64,000 nt of DNA from Antedon mediterranea (taxonomy: Eukaryota > Echinodermata > Crinoidea > Comatulida > Antedonidae). Positions 43,701-55,582 of the stretch are shown piece after piece. A program made the translations under genes and the position numbers. The DNA is taken from NCBI RefSeq assembly GCF_964355755.1, contig NC_092674.1, positions 25,401,001 to 25,465,000 of the forward strand. The letters run 5' to 3'. The notes under the pieces were generated by a model, which ran no database searches, was not told where the DNA came from, and saw nothing but the letters and a program-made list of their open reading frames with translations. Each line of letters opens with the position of its first letter. Within the stretch, counting starts at the first letter, position 1.

Positions 43701-44321
43701 CTCGGGAATTGGCAAACTTAGAGTTTTATACAGATTCCGAACTAACTATTGCTAGTGTAGACACATTTACACTCACGGTTTGTAAACCTCGAGAATTGAC
43801 AAACTTAGAGTTTATTGGAGTTTTTGAACTAAAGTTTGCTACTGAGACAAGTTTACACTCACAGTAGTAAACCTCGGGAATTGGCAAACTTAGAGTTTGC
43901 TAGAGATTTCGAACTAAAGTTTGCTAGTGTAGACACATTTACACTCACGGTTTGTAAATCTCGGGAACTGACAAACTTGGAGTTTGCTAGAGTTTCTGAA
44001 CTAAAGTTTGCTACTGAGACAAGTTTACACTCACAGTAGTAAACCTCGGGAATTGGCAAACTTAGAGTTTGCTAGAGTTTCCGAACTAAAGTTTGGTAGT
44101 GTAGACAAGTTTACACTTAGTAAACCTCGGGAATTGGCAAACTTAGAGATTTCTAGAGATTCCGAACTAAAGTTTGCTAGTGTAGACAAGTTTACACTGA
44201 ATAAACCTCGGGAATTGTCAAACAAACAAACAAAATGTTGCATTATTCTTACCGGTACCTTTGCTTCCGTCAGCAAAATCAGACAACAGACACAAATGAC
44301 GATACAATTGAAGATTTTCAT
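40746..44321 (-). CDS. C4-like secreted Cys-rich protein, 235 aa, intact
   Basis: Four exons: 44253-44321 (23-aa signal peptide, phase 0), 42684-42735 (ATEDKSGVIWNFFFGGK, phase 0-1), 41563-41658 (SSNVVYNHWGRKDC block, phase 1-1) and 40746-41236 (terminal domain), 708 bases with no stop. The C-terminal domain has YLGGGHYTNSGAGTNPLCLP, GAEYQT, CAVCLATGRSTSMMIPAKRT, GGWTKEYEGLLMGG, FLCVDGSPQSR, GFLLYPAVGVCG, KCPPY and PCVVCTR-stop. This is the noncollagenous domain of 'short-chain collagen C4-like' proteins of sponges, cnidarians, molluscs and deuterostomes. The collagen triple-helix region is absent. Function is not established; an extracellular structural or binding role is likely. A conserved AATAAA (40532-40537) lies 209 bases past the stop. 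Confidence 0.85.
41850..42540 (-). mobile_element. Degenerate LINE-like fragment
   Basis: Minus-strand pieces such as SKDITDRIITGCRAFGRFKD and MTATRRLTEKKQGLV resemble the C-terminal part of endonuclease-reverse transcriptases, with several stops. Lies in the intron between exons 2 and 3 of the 40746-44321 gene. Confidence 0.4.
43361..44222. repeat. Satellite of about 86-bp units in intron 1
   Basis: About ten units built on GTTTGCTAGAGATTCCGAAC, TAAAGTTTGCTAGTGTAGAC, AAGTTTACACTCACAG and AAACCTCGGGAATTGGCAAAC. Spacing of the GGGAATTGGCAAAC motif is about 80-90 bp or twice that (171-173), implying a dimeric higher-order unit. A single diverged unit lies at 35140-35235, just upstream of the splice donor side of the multi-lectin exon 1. 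The ORFs seen here on both strands are satellite artefacts. Confidence 0.9.
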
Positions 44322-44429
44322 TTTTCTTATAGTTGTTGGTTTGTACACCTTCAGAGAAAGGATGTGCGAATGTACAACTGACTCTGTTATTATTATGTAA
44401 TGGACTGTTAATTTTGAACATGTGTGCAT

Positions 44430-45060
44430 AATAAATTTATTTTAATATAGGTATATTTAGCCTATTGATACGCAAAATAAGTAATAAAAATAAAATCAAA
44501 TATTCGATTATGTAATTTTTTGTATTTTGTGTTTGTACATCTTATTTATTTGTGTTATTAATACAGAATCAATTCCTAAATTATACAAAAAATATACCGC
44601 CCTAATGAAAAATTATATAGAAACCAAAGTCGTACTTCAAATATTGATACAGATTGCTTTAGACATTAAGCAAAAAAAATCAATTATTATTTTATGTTAA
44701 TTTTTTTTTAATATTGCTGTACGCTTAGCGCATATGTACAAACATAATGATTAAATAATAAATATTAATAACTAATAATTTGAATCGAATATGCAAACTA
44801 TAATTAGTATGGTTATGTATATTAGAAATAATTGAACAAAATGTCATAATACAGATGATATATTATACACAAACGTACCGCTCCAATGGAAAATTATATA
44901 GAAACCAAAGCTTCAAATATTGATACAGGTGGCTCTAGAAATTTAGCAAAGAACAAATCAATTATTTTATAAACGTCATTTTTTTAAAATATTGTTGTAT
45001 ACTTGGCGCATATGTACAAACGTAATGATTTAACTAGAATTTAATTCGTCACTTTGACGA
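44430..45060. repeat. Repeated upstream-flank sequence
   Basis: Two tandem-like copies (44580-44760 and 44870-45030) of a sequence also found at 35620-35830 and 47450-47610, containing AAATTATATAGAAACCAAAG. Noncoding. Confidence 0.6.
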
Positions 45061-45064
45061 ATTA

Positions 45065-46591
45065 TAGGTGATCATTTTTATCATTTTACTGAAATTAATT
45101 TTTTTTAAACATGCACGTACGTTAACATACGATCGGAAAATATTGATGTATGCCATCCTATTATACGCTTATAGTGCTGAGTTGTGCCTATTATATGCCA
45201 TATACAATATGTACAGTACATACTGTATATCTATATACAGTGTAGCATAGGTGAAATTACGGGACACACATCATGTTCAAATTTTTTGGTATGATGGAAT
45301 TATCAAAATAAACTCGAAGATGACAATTTCGAAAGATAATGAATTGAGCAAATAAATATAAGAATTGGAAGAGAATTTGGCACGTAGAAGCGCTGTGCGC
45401 GCTCTTTGAAATTTGTATAACTTTGACGAAAAAGATGAAAAAACTACTTTTTAACTTCAACTGGCCATATGTTAACATCACAACATCCGATAGGCTTGAT
45501 TTTTATATGAATTCATATCTAAATTTCAGCTTTCATAATAAATTATAGTCATCAAGGTAACCTTCAATTCTGAAGAGCTGTAAGATATTCAAATTTACGG
45601 CGAAGGTGAAATTACACGACCTACGTTATTCAAGTTTTATTACGTGATGACGTTTAAAAATGAAAATATTGGCAACTCATGAGTAACATAATTGGTTGAG
45701 GTAGAACATATTAAAAATTAAAAGAAAATCGATCACAGATAAGCAAGTTGCGCTCTGTTGAATATGGTGGTCTATGACAAAAGAGATAAAAACACTATTT
45801 TTAAAATTCATGTGGCCAAATGATGACGTTGTACCATTTTGTACGTCTAATGTGTATATACACTTATATCTACAACTCATTGGCTTCCATAATAAGTTAA
45901 AAAAATTAGGGGTCACTTTCCATTCTGAAGAGTTATATTCATTTTTAAAAGGCCTTATTTTTTAGCACTTTTGTACAATTAATGTGCGCATTTTGTCATT
46001 TTTAACGTGCTCGTATAGCACTATTTTAAGTCGAAATAGACTCAAATTTGGTGAATGTACTAAGGAAGATGAGTAGAATGTAATTTGTACAAAACATTAG
46101 TATTTTTTACGCTTCCTATGTACGCACGCGCAAAAACGTGTTTTTGCGCAGTAATTTTTTAAAACACGCAAATGGCCTAATTCATGCTCTAAATTGATCA
46201 AAACGTAATTTTGAGCTTTTTTAATTTTTAACGCGCGATTTCACGCGCATGACCCAAAGTGCACGTGCGTTTCTATTTGCTAATATTTTTACCCTTGGCC
46301 TGAACCTTACGTGTAGTGAATTTTATTAATATGTGATAATGAATTATGGAGATATGATTGATAATGTGATTTCACAAAATGGCGTATAAATAACGTCACG
46401 GGTGAGTGATCACGCTCAAAAGATTATTAGGACTAAGTTACAGTATTTGAAAGACATTGTGAAATTTTGGTAATCATTGACATTTAACTTTTTGAGATAT
46501 TTGTTACACAAAAAGTGTACAGAAAGAAGAAAAATATTTTAATGCAAGTACAATAACAATAGGTGATCATTTTATTCTAAATGATCACCTA
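45065..46591. mobile_element. Possible 1.5-kb TIR element (TAGGTGATCATTT ends)
   Basis: TAGGTGATCATTTTTA at the left and AAATGATCACCTA at the right. The right terminus is itself a palindrome (AGGTGATCATTTTATTCTAA...ATGATCACCT). The interior is AT-rich and noncoding, with two related GGTGAAATTAC segments (45250 and 45604). Target duplication not resolved. Confidence 0.4.
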
Positions 46592-46785
46592 ATAATAAAT
46601 AACTAATGATTTGGATCGAATATGTAAACTATAATAAGCAGCACATGGTTACGTATGTCATACAGATAATTTAAAAAGGTCACCATAGGTTAATAATGTT
46701 AGCTGTTGTACTTTAAACATATTCTATGAAACAGTTATATCTTTCATTGCCTGGTTCGGTAATTTAAATGAAGAAGAAAGGGCTC

Positions 46786-47400
46786 ATTAGAATTATTAGC
46801 ATCAAATATAATTGGTTGTACGGTTAATGATTTAAGATACCTTTATGAAAAATAGGTCCTAAGTAATTTAATTAAAAATTTAGAAGATAAGAAACACCCA
46901 TTACAAGTCAGGCCGGCTTACAGACTCCTAGAGCTGATACGTCAAGAAACCGACTGTCATTTGTACCAAATTCCAAGCATATTTTTAACTTAAAGATTGT
47001 ATATAATAAATAATAATAATGTCTCATTAGAATTACTAAGATAGCATCCAATAAAATTGGTTGTACGGTTAATGATTTAAGATATCTTTATGAAAAATAG
47101 GTCCTAAGTAATTTAATTAAAATTTTAGAAGATAGAAACATCTATTACAAGTCAGGCCGGCTACGGGCTCCTAGAGCTGATATTCAAGAAACCGACTGTC
47201 ATTTGTACCAAATTCCAAGCATATTTTTAACTTAAAGATTGTATATAATAAATTTTAATGAATATTTTTTATTGTAATTTTTTTTCTATGTAGGCCTATG
47301 ACGTAATTGTGAATGTTTTGTTTGTTTTACCATATTTTCTGTCGAGGAAACAATTTTTTCATGCACACATTTTTATATATGGAACAAATAAAGATTTGAT
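46786..47400 (+). mobile_element. LINE fragment, internally duplicated
   Basis: A segment with IGCTVNDLRYLYEK then KILEDRNIYYKSGR and ETDCHLYQIPSIFLT occurs twice (from 46786 and 47022, period about 236 bp). It resembles the far C-terminus of an RT element. It is followed by a 3' UTR with AATAAA and a GATTTGATTTTTGATTT end at about 47387-47410. Confidence 0.6.
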
Positions 47401-47639
47401 TTTTGATTTAAATTGTTTAAAACGTCAAAATACAGATGATAAATTATACACAAACGTACCGCTCCAATGGAAAATTATATAGAAACCAAAGTCGTACTTC
47501 AAATATTGATACAGGTGGCTCTAGATATTAAGCAAAAAAATCAATTATTTTATAAATGTTAGTTTTTTTTAATATTGCTGTATACTTAGCGCATGTGTAC
47601 AAATATAATTATTTAATAATAAAATAATATTTGGTTATG

Positions 47640-48470
47640 TACAAAGAATCAGTAACGAAGTACTATGGCTCTTTGGCCATACCAAAAATAACAGAAACAA
47701 TAAGAAGACGACTGGCATTTTCTGGACACTGTCTTCGCAATAAAGAAGAAATTATTTCAGATGTTCTGGCAGCAACTCAGGGGCGGATTTAGAGGGGACA
47801 GACTTTTTCAATTTCCACGTGGGCTCTGCTATGCGTAACCGACCTTTGCTTCGGAACACTTTACGTCCGTGTGTCCCAGAGAGGTGTGAAAATTCAACGC
47901 AACTCAAATCGTCGTAACGTTACGTCGACAGAAAAACATGCTTTAGGCTATATGGTTTATCGCAAATAGCTTGATTTTTCGAAGAGCGAACAAAATACAC
48001 GATGGGAAGGGTTTTGGAGCAATCGTCACGACGCGTACGTACAGACAATAAATCACGTACGTACGCGTTTTGACGTTTGCTCCCAAGCCATTACCATCAT
48101 TGTGTCGCCCACGCTATTTGGGATAAACCTAATTGGCAAGAGAAAAAAACCACTTTCGTATATTAAATATTATATATAAAACCCACTATAATCAGATAAT
48201 AAGAATCGCGTAAGATGCTATCTCCAGGCGTCTACTGTAGAAGAAAATTTGTCCAGACCGCCTAGACGAATATTTTTCCATGTCGGCACCCTCTTTATCA
48301 AAATCCTAGATCCGCTCCGCTGTGGCAGCCAAAACATGGGCTTGCAAAACAAGGAAGGCCAGCACTCACATACATTGATGTACTAGAGACGGATACTGAT
48401 ATGCAGAGAGAGAGAGAGGAACTGGCTGTCACAATGGCACAATGGAAGTTGTGGAAGTTCGGGTATGTCC
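47640..48470 (+). mobile_element. RTE-like LINE fragment split by another element
   Basis: 47640-47777 reads RRRLAFSGHCLRNKEEIISD and VLAAT. 48323-48470 resumes as QPKHGLAKQGRPALTYIDVL and MAQWKLWKF. The two halves fit the continuous C-terminal segment of endonuclease-reverse transcriptases, so 47778-48322 is an insertion. Confidence 0.7.
47778..48322. mobile_element. CAGGGGCGGAT TIR element inserted in a LINE
   Basis: Left end CAGGGGCGGATTTAGAGG, right end CCTAGATCCGCTCCGCTG, imperfect inverted repeats related to the ends of 3478-5116. Its position between two halves of a LINE ORF supports insertion. Noncoding. Confidence 0.65.
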
Positions 48471-48475
48471 CGGAC

Positions 48476-48905
48476 GCGATTTTTTTTTTCGTACATAAGT
48501 TGGGGACCCCATGTGAAAGATAGCCAAACTACTTCCTAAATATAACTAAACCTAACCCTCCAAATAATCTCTCTCTCACTATAAAGTAAAAGAGTAGCTC
48601 ATGGGAGTCGAACCCCATACATCGACATGTAAAGTCCATAGTCTTATTCACTCGACTACACAGACGGCTCGACAGAAATCGTTTACATTAGCGAATTGTA
48701 GTTAGCTCGATTCTTACGTCACACCTTATGGATATCGCTAATGCAAACGATTTCTGTCGAGCCGTCTGTGTAGTCGAGTGAATAAAAGCTACTTCTTTCA
48801 CTTTATAGTTATAGATTATTTAGAGAGTTATGTTCAGTTATATTTAGGAAATAGTTCGGCTATCTTTCACATGGGTCCCCAACTTATGTACGAAAAAAAA
48901 ATCGC
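48476..48905. mobile_element. 430-bp long-hairpin repeat with a tRNA-like segment
   Basis: The ends GCGATTTTTTTTTTCGTACA and TGTACGAAAAAAAAATCGC pair, and pairing continues almost end to end. On the minus strand, 48590-48670 resembles a tRNA (GTCTGTGTAGTCGAGTGAAT near the 5' side and GGGGTTCGACTCCC as a B box). This suggests a SINE-like unit duplicated in inverted orientation. A half copy lies at 6425-6684. Confidence 0.65.
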
Positions 48906-49588
48906 TAAGTAAGTCAGTTTTACATACGTCAATTGTCGCTCAATCTCTTTGTGCCTACGTTCGTTGCGTTGCGTCCAAGTTGGAATCAAGCTTTAACGAC
49001 GAAGAAGACAGAGACGAGTCAAGAAGAGAATTAAAAGCAAGATATTTTTCTTCCACAACACAGATTTAATAACTTTTTATAGTATAGAACTCATTGTATT
49101 CTAATATAGGTACAGTAGGACCTATATTAAGTTAGTAAAGTTATAGTAGTATTGTGCAGTTCTGTACTTATGTCAGATAATGTACCGTAATGTTACAATT
49201 GTCCCCCTAAAAATAAAATAAAATTGTCGTTTAAATTTACCTGAAAAAACTGTAATTTAAAGCAAAAAAATAGTCCAAATTGTCTATCAGGCAATGGTTT
49301 TTTGTTAAATTTAACTTTCTTTTTTTGTCTTTTTATAAGTGAAATCATTATTTTTGTTTGTTTTTTTAAAAGTGCAAAAGTGACCGGAAAACGAGCGTTG
49401 GTCTTATGGCCATCCACACCAACAATTGTAAATCTTAAATTATTAATTTGAAATTGTGAATAAATTGATACTCGAAATTGAGAGGAGACATAAAGATACT
49501 GGAAATAAATTTAAAACACTGCAAAACAAATCATGTAACACAACAACAACATTCTCTAACCCTACCCATAACCACTATGTCATGGTAA
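48906..49588. other. Spacer with truncated repeats
   Basis: 48955-48998 is a MITE end (TCAAGCTTTAA side). 49195-49400 is a truncated relative of the 51632-51984 TIR element (TTGTCCCCCTAAAAA). No gene seen. Confidence 0.4.
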
Positions 49589-52294
49589 TTACCATGTGCA
49601 AACAACGCATGCCAACTCGTCGTTGCCAACGTACGGTGGACATGGGAGTGACCCACATACTCCGACAGCAGGGGAGAGCAAAAAGCCATTCTGGTTTGAC
49701 GAGGAGCTCGGCCTTGCTTGAGGATTTGCATCGACACAAAGGTGTTCATATCCGCTTGGACGACCACCAAGGGAACCCATTAACAAACCTTCGTACTCTT
49801 TGGTCCAGCCTTCAGGGCATGTACGTTTAGCTGGGATCATCATACTGGTCGAGCGACCTCGCGCCAGGCAGACCGCACAAACTGCATCCCAGTCATTCAT
49901 GCCACTCAACGGAGCGTAAGAGCTGGTATCATACTCAGCACCATATACTCCTGACCGTCCGCTGGAGGCTCCACTCGCTATCAAGCCGGTATTGTATTCA
50001 GGCGACTCTGGTAAACACAGTGGCTTGGTACCAGCCCCATGTTGTGAATACAAACCTCCACCAACATATCCTAAAATTGTAAAATAAATTACGATGTAAA
50101 TGTATACATCAATCTTACATTAATTTGTTCATAATAAATACTGAATAATATTACCTTAAAACAAGATTCCTTTCAGGAAAAAAACGTAAATGCCCAGTTT
50201 TAACGCATATTTTCCATGTTAAATTTTCCAATTTTAATTTTATTATTTTGCAGGATTTCACAATCAGGTTTAAGAAAAAAAACTATTTAGTGAACCAGTT
50301 CACCGGGGTAACACCCTACTCTTCTTTAAAGTGCACACAGGTTATAACTGTGTACACTGGACCTACGGTTTATAGTCCTTATCCGAGAAGACTTGTTCCA
50401 CCACCAGAACTACTGTAGGAGCGAGTCGGCCTCGAACCCTTGCCGATGTTGTTGGCTTTTTAGGTACAGTAAACGGCGCCCCTTAACCGCTCATCCATTT
50501 GACTCTTTAACCTACCAGTATATACGATGTCTGAAGAATCTGGAGTGCAGTCAGTTCGTCCCCAATGAGTGTACGCAACACTGGAATTTTTCATCTGCCT
50601 CTCTTGGCATTCATTTGGTGTTTGAGTGTCTTCTGTAAATGAAGTAATATTGTATTTATAGAGTTTCATTTTACGTTTTAGTTAATCACAAAAGAGTTTA
50701 TTGTAAAAGTATTCACTACCAATTTATAGCCCAATCCTATAGATGCGAGGTGAGAATTTGATTTTTAGTAGGGAGCTTCGATTTCAGACGACCTATGACC
50801 TAGCCATGACGTGTCATCGGTCGTCCTCTGAATCTAGAAACCATCAAAACTGTGTCGAGGAATAAGAAGCACGTCCTAAGTTTCCCGCATGCCCACATAT
50901 GTTTCTAAGCTCCCTATTTATTAATAATTAATATAAATATGGATTTTGTGATGCGCTAAATCCATGTTTGTGCCCATACATGGACACGATGACGTCATAT
51001 CACTACCATATTTGGACACATCACACTTTTTTTGTCACATAAATTTTGATAGTGTAGACAGAGATTTATACTGTAGGCCTCCTGATTCCAGTCTCTGTAA
51101 TGTACATATAAACAAAATCATGAAAACTTTACCTTCTTCGTCGAAAAATAAATTCCAGACATTTTGCCCGTCATCGTCAGATCCCTTTAAAATAATTATG
51201 ATAACATTATAAAATCATTTTTTTTATTCATGAACCTTTTACTTTTTTTGTGAAAGTAAATATATGGCATTATATTAACTACTACATTAAATATTTCATA
51301 TCATAACGTTTTCAGTGTCACTTTAATGATTTTAAAAGTGGATCACATTATGAAATTATGAATACAATTTTAGCAAAAACAATAATGTAAAACCAACTTA
51401 GTGAATAAAATTTGGATCCCAAAAAAGAAAAAAAAAGAAAATAACTATTTATATGGTCCAGTAAGAAGCAATTAATGAACAACGATTTTACTATTTCTAT
51501 TTGAGCTTTAAAAGTGTTTATTTAATTTTAAAATGTATAGTTAAATGTGTGTGTTTGTTGTGTTAACATACTGTACATCCATAATTACCCCTGGTCGAAT
51601 ATCATCAAATCCAGATATTTTTTGTATTCATTTAAAGATATATTGTCCCCCTAAAAAAATATTTTTTATAATTTTTTTGTTGAATATGTTATTTTAATAT
51701 CACATAATAGTTATTCACTCTCACAAAAAATTGGGTCTGAAAAAAATTTATTTACCTGAGAAAAATGTAATTTAAAGCAAAAAATGGTCAAATTGTCTGG
51801 AAGACAATGAGTTTTTGGGTAATTTAACTGTTTATTTTGTCTTTTTATAGGTGAAATAATTTTTTTTCTCCGTTTTTTTTCTTATGGAAGTGAACAACTT
51901 CATTAAAACTGCAAAATGGCCTATTCAAAGTCCGATTTTAAAAATCTTTATTTTTCATGATTTTGGGGGACAATACATCTTTAACTGTGAGAACCAGGTG
52001 CGAATCAAAGATGTTGAAAGTGGGAACGTAAACATTGTCAAATGAATTGTTGGACCCAACAACATTATTGTTCTATCTTTTACATTGTAATTTTCAAAAT
52101 TTGGGAAGCTTTCAGTCCGCCTAATATTGACTACCGTACTATTTTCAATCTCACAGAACAATACACATACCATACTTTTCCCCTTCTTCTTCCTAACCCA
52201 GAACAAAAATGGTTTCAAAATGCGTATAACTTACCTGTGTCTGATGTACAAGAAGCAGGAAAGAGAAAACCAAAATGGTTGTATACTTGAACAT
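49589..52294 (-). CDS. C4-like secreted Cys-rich protein, 236 aa, intact
   Basis: Four exons: 52235-52294 (signal peptide, MFKYTTILVFSFLLLVHQTQ), 51133-51184 (GSDDDGQNVWNLFFDEE), 50516-50632 (SSVAYTHWGRTDCTPDSS block) and 49589-50070 (terminal Cys-rich domain ending CVVCTW), 711 bases, phases 0, 1, 1. Exon 3 is longer than in the other genes (117 bases) and includes an extra Cys. Exon 2 is unusually acidic and lacks the FG after WN-LFF. The donor of exon 3 is followed within 10 bases by a SINE (50284-50507). A TATTTAAATA sequence about 80 bases upstream of the ATG may be the promoter. Family and caveats as for the 40746-44321 gene. Confidence 0.85.
50284..50507 (-). mobile_element. tRNA-derived SINE, 3'-truncated
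   Basis: On the minus strand it begins with a tRNA-Leu/Ser-like head: CAAATGGATGAGCGGTTAAG (A box) and AAGGGTTCGAGGCCGACTC (B box). The body follows (GGACTATAAACCGTAGGTCC, CTTTAAAGAAG). It matches 60960-61315 over the head and body but lacks the 3' tail. The internal pol III promoter looks intact. Confidence 0.85.
51632..51984. mobile_element. TIR element with TTAAAGAT-TATTGTCCCCC ends
   Basis: Left TTAAAGATATATTGTCCCCC, right GGGGGACAATACATCTTTAA. 353 bp, AT-rich, noncoding. Family also at 12703-13252 and, truncated, at 49195 and 34280-34410. It lies in intron 1 of the 49589-52294 gene. Confidence 0.8.
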
Positions 52295-52379
52295 TTTTAT
52301 TTACCCGTCACTATCTTTACCGTCTGCAGATTAAATGTTATGTGCGGACCCTTAGAAGAAGTGGATCTATTTAAATAAT

Positions 52380-53712
52380 ATGTACCCTAAATTGAACTTC
52401 CCAAATACAAATGAAACAGGAACATTATTAACCAAATAGTCGTGTTTTCTAATTTATGTTACAAAACAGTTTATGGACAATACAGTTATTAATTATAAAG
52501 CAACAACCCCCTACTTTGTTTGAAAGAACTTCTGTTGTTTAGCGTATATACCCAAGAGAAATTGTTGCACCCCTGCTGATGTGAAGTCTACCTTTGGCCA
52601 GAATACATGATGCGCTCTTGCTTCATTTTTGCTGACCATCTCCTCAGAGAATTGTGTATTATTTTCTCGTAAATTACATTAATATGTGTGTATCGATTAT
52701 GCCGGTAAATAATTAGGCCGTGTTTCCGCAGCCAAAATACAAAAAAAAAATTATTGGTTAATTTTTTAACCAATCATGTTATTAATTGAAAAATATAAAG
52801 CGCGTATGGTCAGTTATTACCAAACATCCAATCACAACGCAACAATTTGTCCTTCGGATCAAAAGTTAAAAATTATCGCATTTATCCGATAATTATCCGA
52901 CTTGAATGAGAAACTTATCGGTATGTAAGTGGAATCGGTTAAACCCTGTTTCCACAGGCAGTTTATCGATTAATGTTTGGCATCGGAAAGACAGCATTAG
53001 ATAAAGTAGACCTATATTATTATATCATTCTAAGACGGTTGAAATTTGATCAGTTTCCATTTTTGTGGGAAAATATGTTTGTAGTCAGTACAGTACAGTG
53101 GTAGTTTCAATGACACTGGTTTTTAAGCGTATGATAGGTTGGATTAATGTCAATAAAGTTATCATCCAATTTGACTAAAATGTAGGAATCTAGGAAACTC
53201 TCGCAACCATGCTTTACTGGTCATTGTTTTAGGGGCTATTGTTCTAGTTTGCATTGTTCTTATGGAATACATTCCACAAGAACAATACTGTATGCATTGG
53301 CTACTTGTTTGTTGAACACAGCTAACATCAGTATAGTGTGCGTGAAGTATCCAAAATTCCATAAGCAATTATTGTACTTAACTACTACTCTGTAAGAAGG
53401 TAAAGTTGGCCTACAGTTTGAATATTCTTGTAACACAATCTTTGGTGAGTTATCTATACGTTGTATTACTTGTTGACTAGATGTTGTAGAATGCGCTACA
53501 GGATTGTGTCCGGTAATGGTTTACTGTTTAAGCCACTCTGAACCACACACTAGGATATCGCTATGATCGGTCTACTAGGCCTACTAGGCCTACATATCTT
53601 GGTTTATTTGTTTCATCCATGTCATACGTATGTTGGTTTAGCCTATTAGTTATAAAAGCTTGGTTATTGGTTTACTTTACTTGTCTTACCTAAATGAATA
53701 TGCATGGTGTTA
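52380..53712. other. Noncoding spacer
   Basis: AT-rich; no supportable exon. TAGGCCTA palindromes cluster near 53570-53595. Confidence 0.35.
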
Positions 53713-53903
53713 AGGGCCTTTCACACCTGTTCCGGCACGGTTCCGGTCCGGCGAATCGAACACAAATGTTTCGTTTTTACGACGCTCCACGCGGCCAAGC
53801 ACCAATCGATATGCGCGTAGCCGCGTGAAAACGAAACATTGACGTTCGATTGGATTTGCCGTCGCCGGACCGGAACCGTGCCGGAGCAGGTGTGAAAGGC
53901 CCT
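53713..53903. mobile_element. 191-bp PIF/Harbinger-like MITE
   Basis: Inverted ends of more than 40 bp starting AGGGCCTTTCACACCTG, with a TTA on each side (3-bp TWA duplication). The interior also pairs (GAAACATT/AATGTTTC). Unlike its surroundings it is GC-rich and little diverged between arms, suggesting a fairly recent insertion. Confidence 0.85.
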
Positions 53904-55582
53904 TTATTTATGTTCAGGCTATTATTTGTCATGCTCTTGATTATATATTATAAAGAATGGCAAGAATGAGAAGCGCACTTTGTGACAGCGCACCCCGCGC
54001 GTCAATTCAAATACTATTTTTGCTTGGTTACTTGTGTTGCGCTTACGTCATTGCGTTTTGTCAAAGAGTGGGAACCAGCTTAAGTAATTTGACCAATCAC
54101 GATGCGATGGGTCATCCAAACTGTCGCCTATGATTGGTCAACTCACTTTGCATACAAGTGGAAACAAAGCTTTAATTACTACCGTGTATATTTAGGTCTT
54201 TAATTTGTATAAAAATGTGATATATTTATTACGTTTACAAACAATGGACAAATAAGACATATGTTGCTAAATACGATGAACAAATTTATTTATTTATTTA
54301 TTCTGTCTTTATCTGAATGACACTTTCAGTGCTAAAGCATTGATTTACAAAGTGGTTCAGTAGAGAACATTAAAAATATAATAAAAATAATTCAAACACC
54401 AACTAACACAGTAATTTACATTAGTACACACATTTACTAACTACCTACCCATGTATTGAAACAATTGAGAAGTATTTGCATTTAACGAACACTATCTTCC
54501 ATACTGAGTATTCTATGCGCATCTGCCATTTTGTGACGCAAATCAGAGCTCATGAATGTTCTATTTGCGCGAATAGATCCGATCCACCCAAATAGATCCG
54601 ATTCGCCCGAACAGATCCGATCAGCCCGTCGGCGTTGTTGTTTTCTATCGGGTTAAGACAGAAATCAGGAATAGTGCATGAACCTTATAACTATTTTTTA
54701 TGAAAAAGGTTAATTACAAGATAGCTAAATATAACTTAACCTAACTCTTTAGATAGTCTCTCTAAAATATTTCAAACCCAGTGGCCATATTCACCATTCA
54801 CAATAGGCTAAGGGAAACACTTAAATCCTTAAAAATCTCCTATCTAAATGAATACAATTTAAGAGAAATACTTAAATATTTATTGAATTAAGTGAAATAC
54901 TTAGTTTTAAGTCTTCAAACTGAAGCATAAATACCACTCGTCCAAGCATTTCGGCCTGGCGTAACCCTTTGACACGATGTTGGTCCGCGTCCATCTAATT
55001 TCCTAATTCATGCCATAACATCATATGGAAAAAAATAATGCCGCCCGCATAATGGAAAAGGATTTATCTCGGCATTTGGTGAGATTGTCAATACTAGGGT
55101 ATGATATCTGCGTGACACATTATCTCACAAATAATTTTTTCTTCAGTAGATTTATTTATTTTTCTGTGTAAACATTTAAAATTAACTAAAGAGAAACTGA
55201 AAAAAATACGTAAAATACAATGTTTTGTATTCAAACAAATTGAGATCTAGCATAACCACATCAATTCTATATGGAACATTTAAAAAACAATGAACAAAAA
55301 TAAAAATACATGTATGGATATTGTCATTCATATATCTGTTCAACTGGACTTACCTGGTAATAATATAACAGCCAACATTCCATCATTCAGCCTGATGATA
55401 CGACCTACATAGGTTGTGACGGCGTCGGGTTATTATAAACAAGTAAAGTCCAGTTGAATAGATTTATCCTTCTAAACTTAACCTGACAGTGTTTAGAGTG
55501 CAAGTTAGAACACTAAGCACGCGCACGCTACAGGTATGAGTATTAAATGTAGTGTATTTTGATAATTTCACTTTCCCATATT
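53904..55582. other. Spacer with repeat debris
   Basis: 54067-54175 holds a MITE related to 6197-6311 (GTGGGAACCAGCTTAA and AAGTGGAAACAAAGCTTTAA). 54285-54420 is a 3' end of a repeat with a (TTTA)n tract. 54565-54635 has GATCCGAT-CGCCC repeats. No gene seen. Confidence 0.4.

Noticed and set aside
43361-44222. CRISPR-like array
   Set aside because: Units are contiguous satellite repeats with no unique spacers, in a eukaryotic intron.
43493-44429. Several ORFs on both strands over the intron-1 satellite
   Set aside because: Repeats without stops in several frames; no splice logic and no similarity to a protein.
48590-48670. Functional tRNA gene
   Set aside because: The B box is good but the A box and acceptor pairing are poor, and the segment lies within a hairpin repeat that has a second, partial copy.
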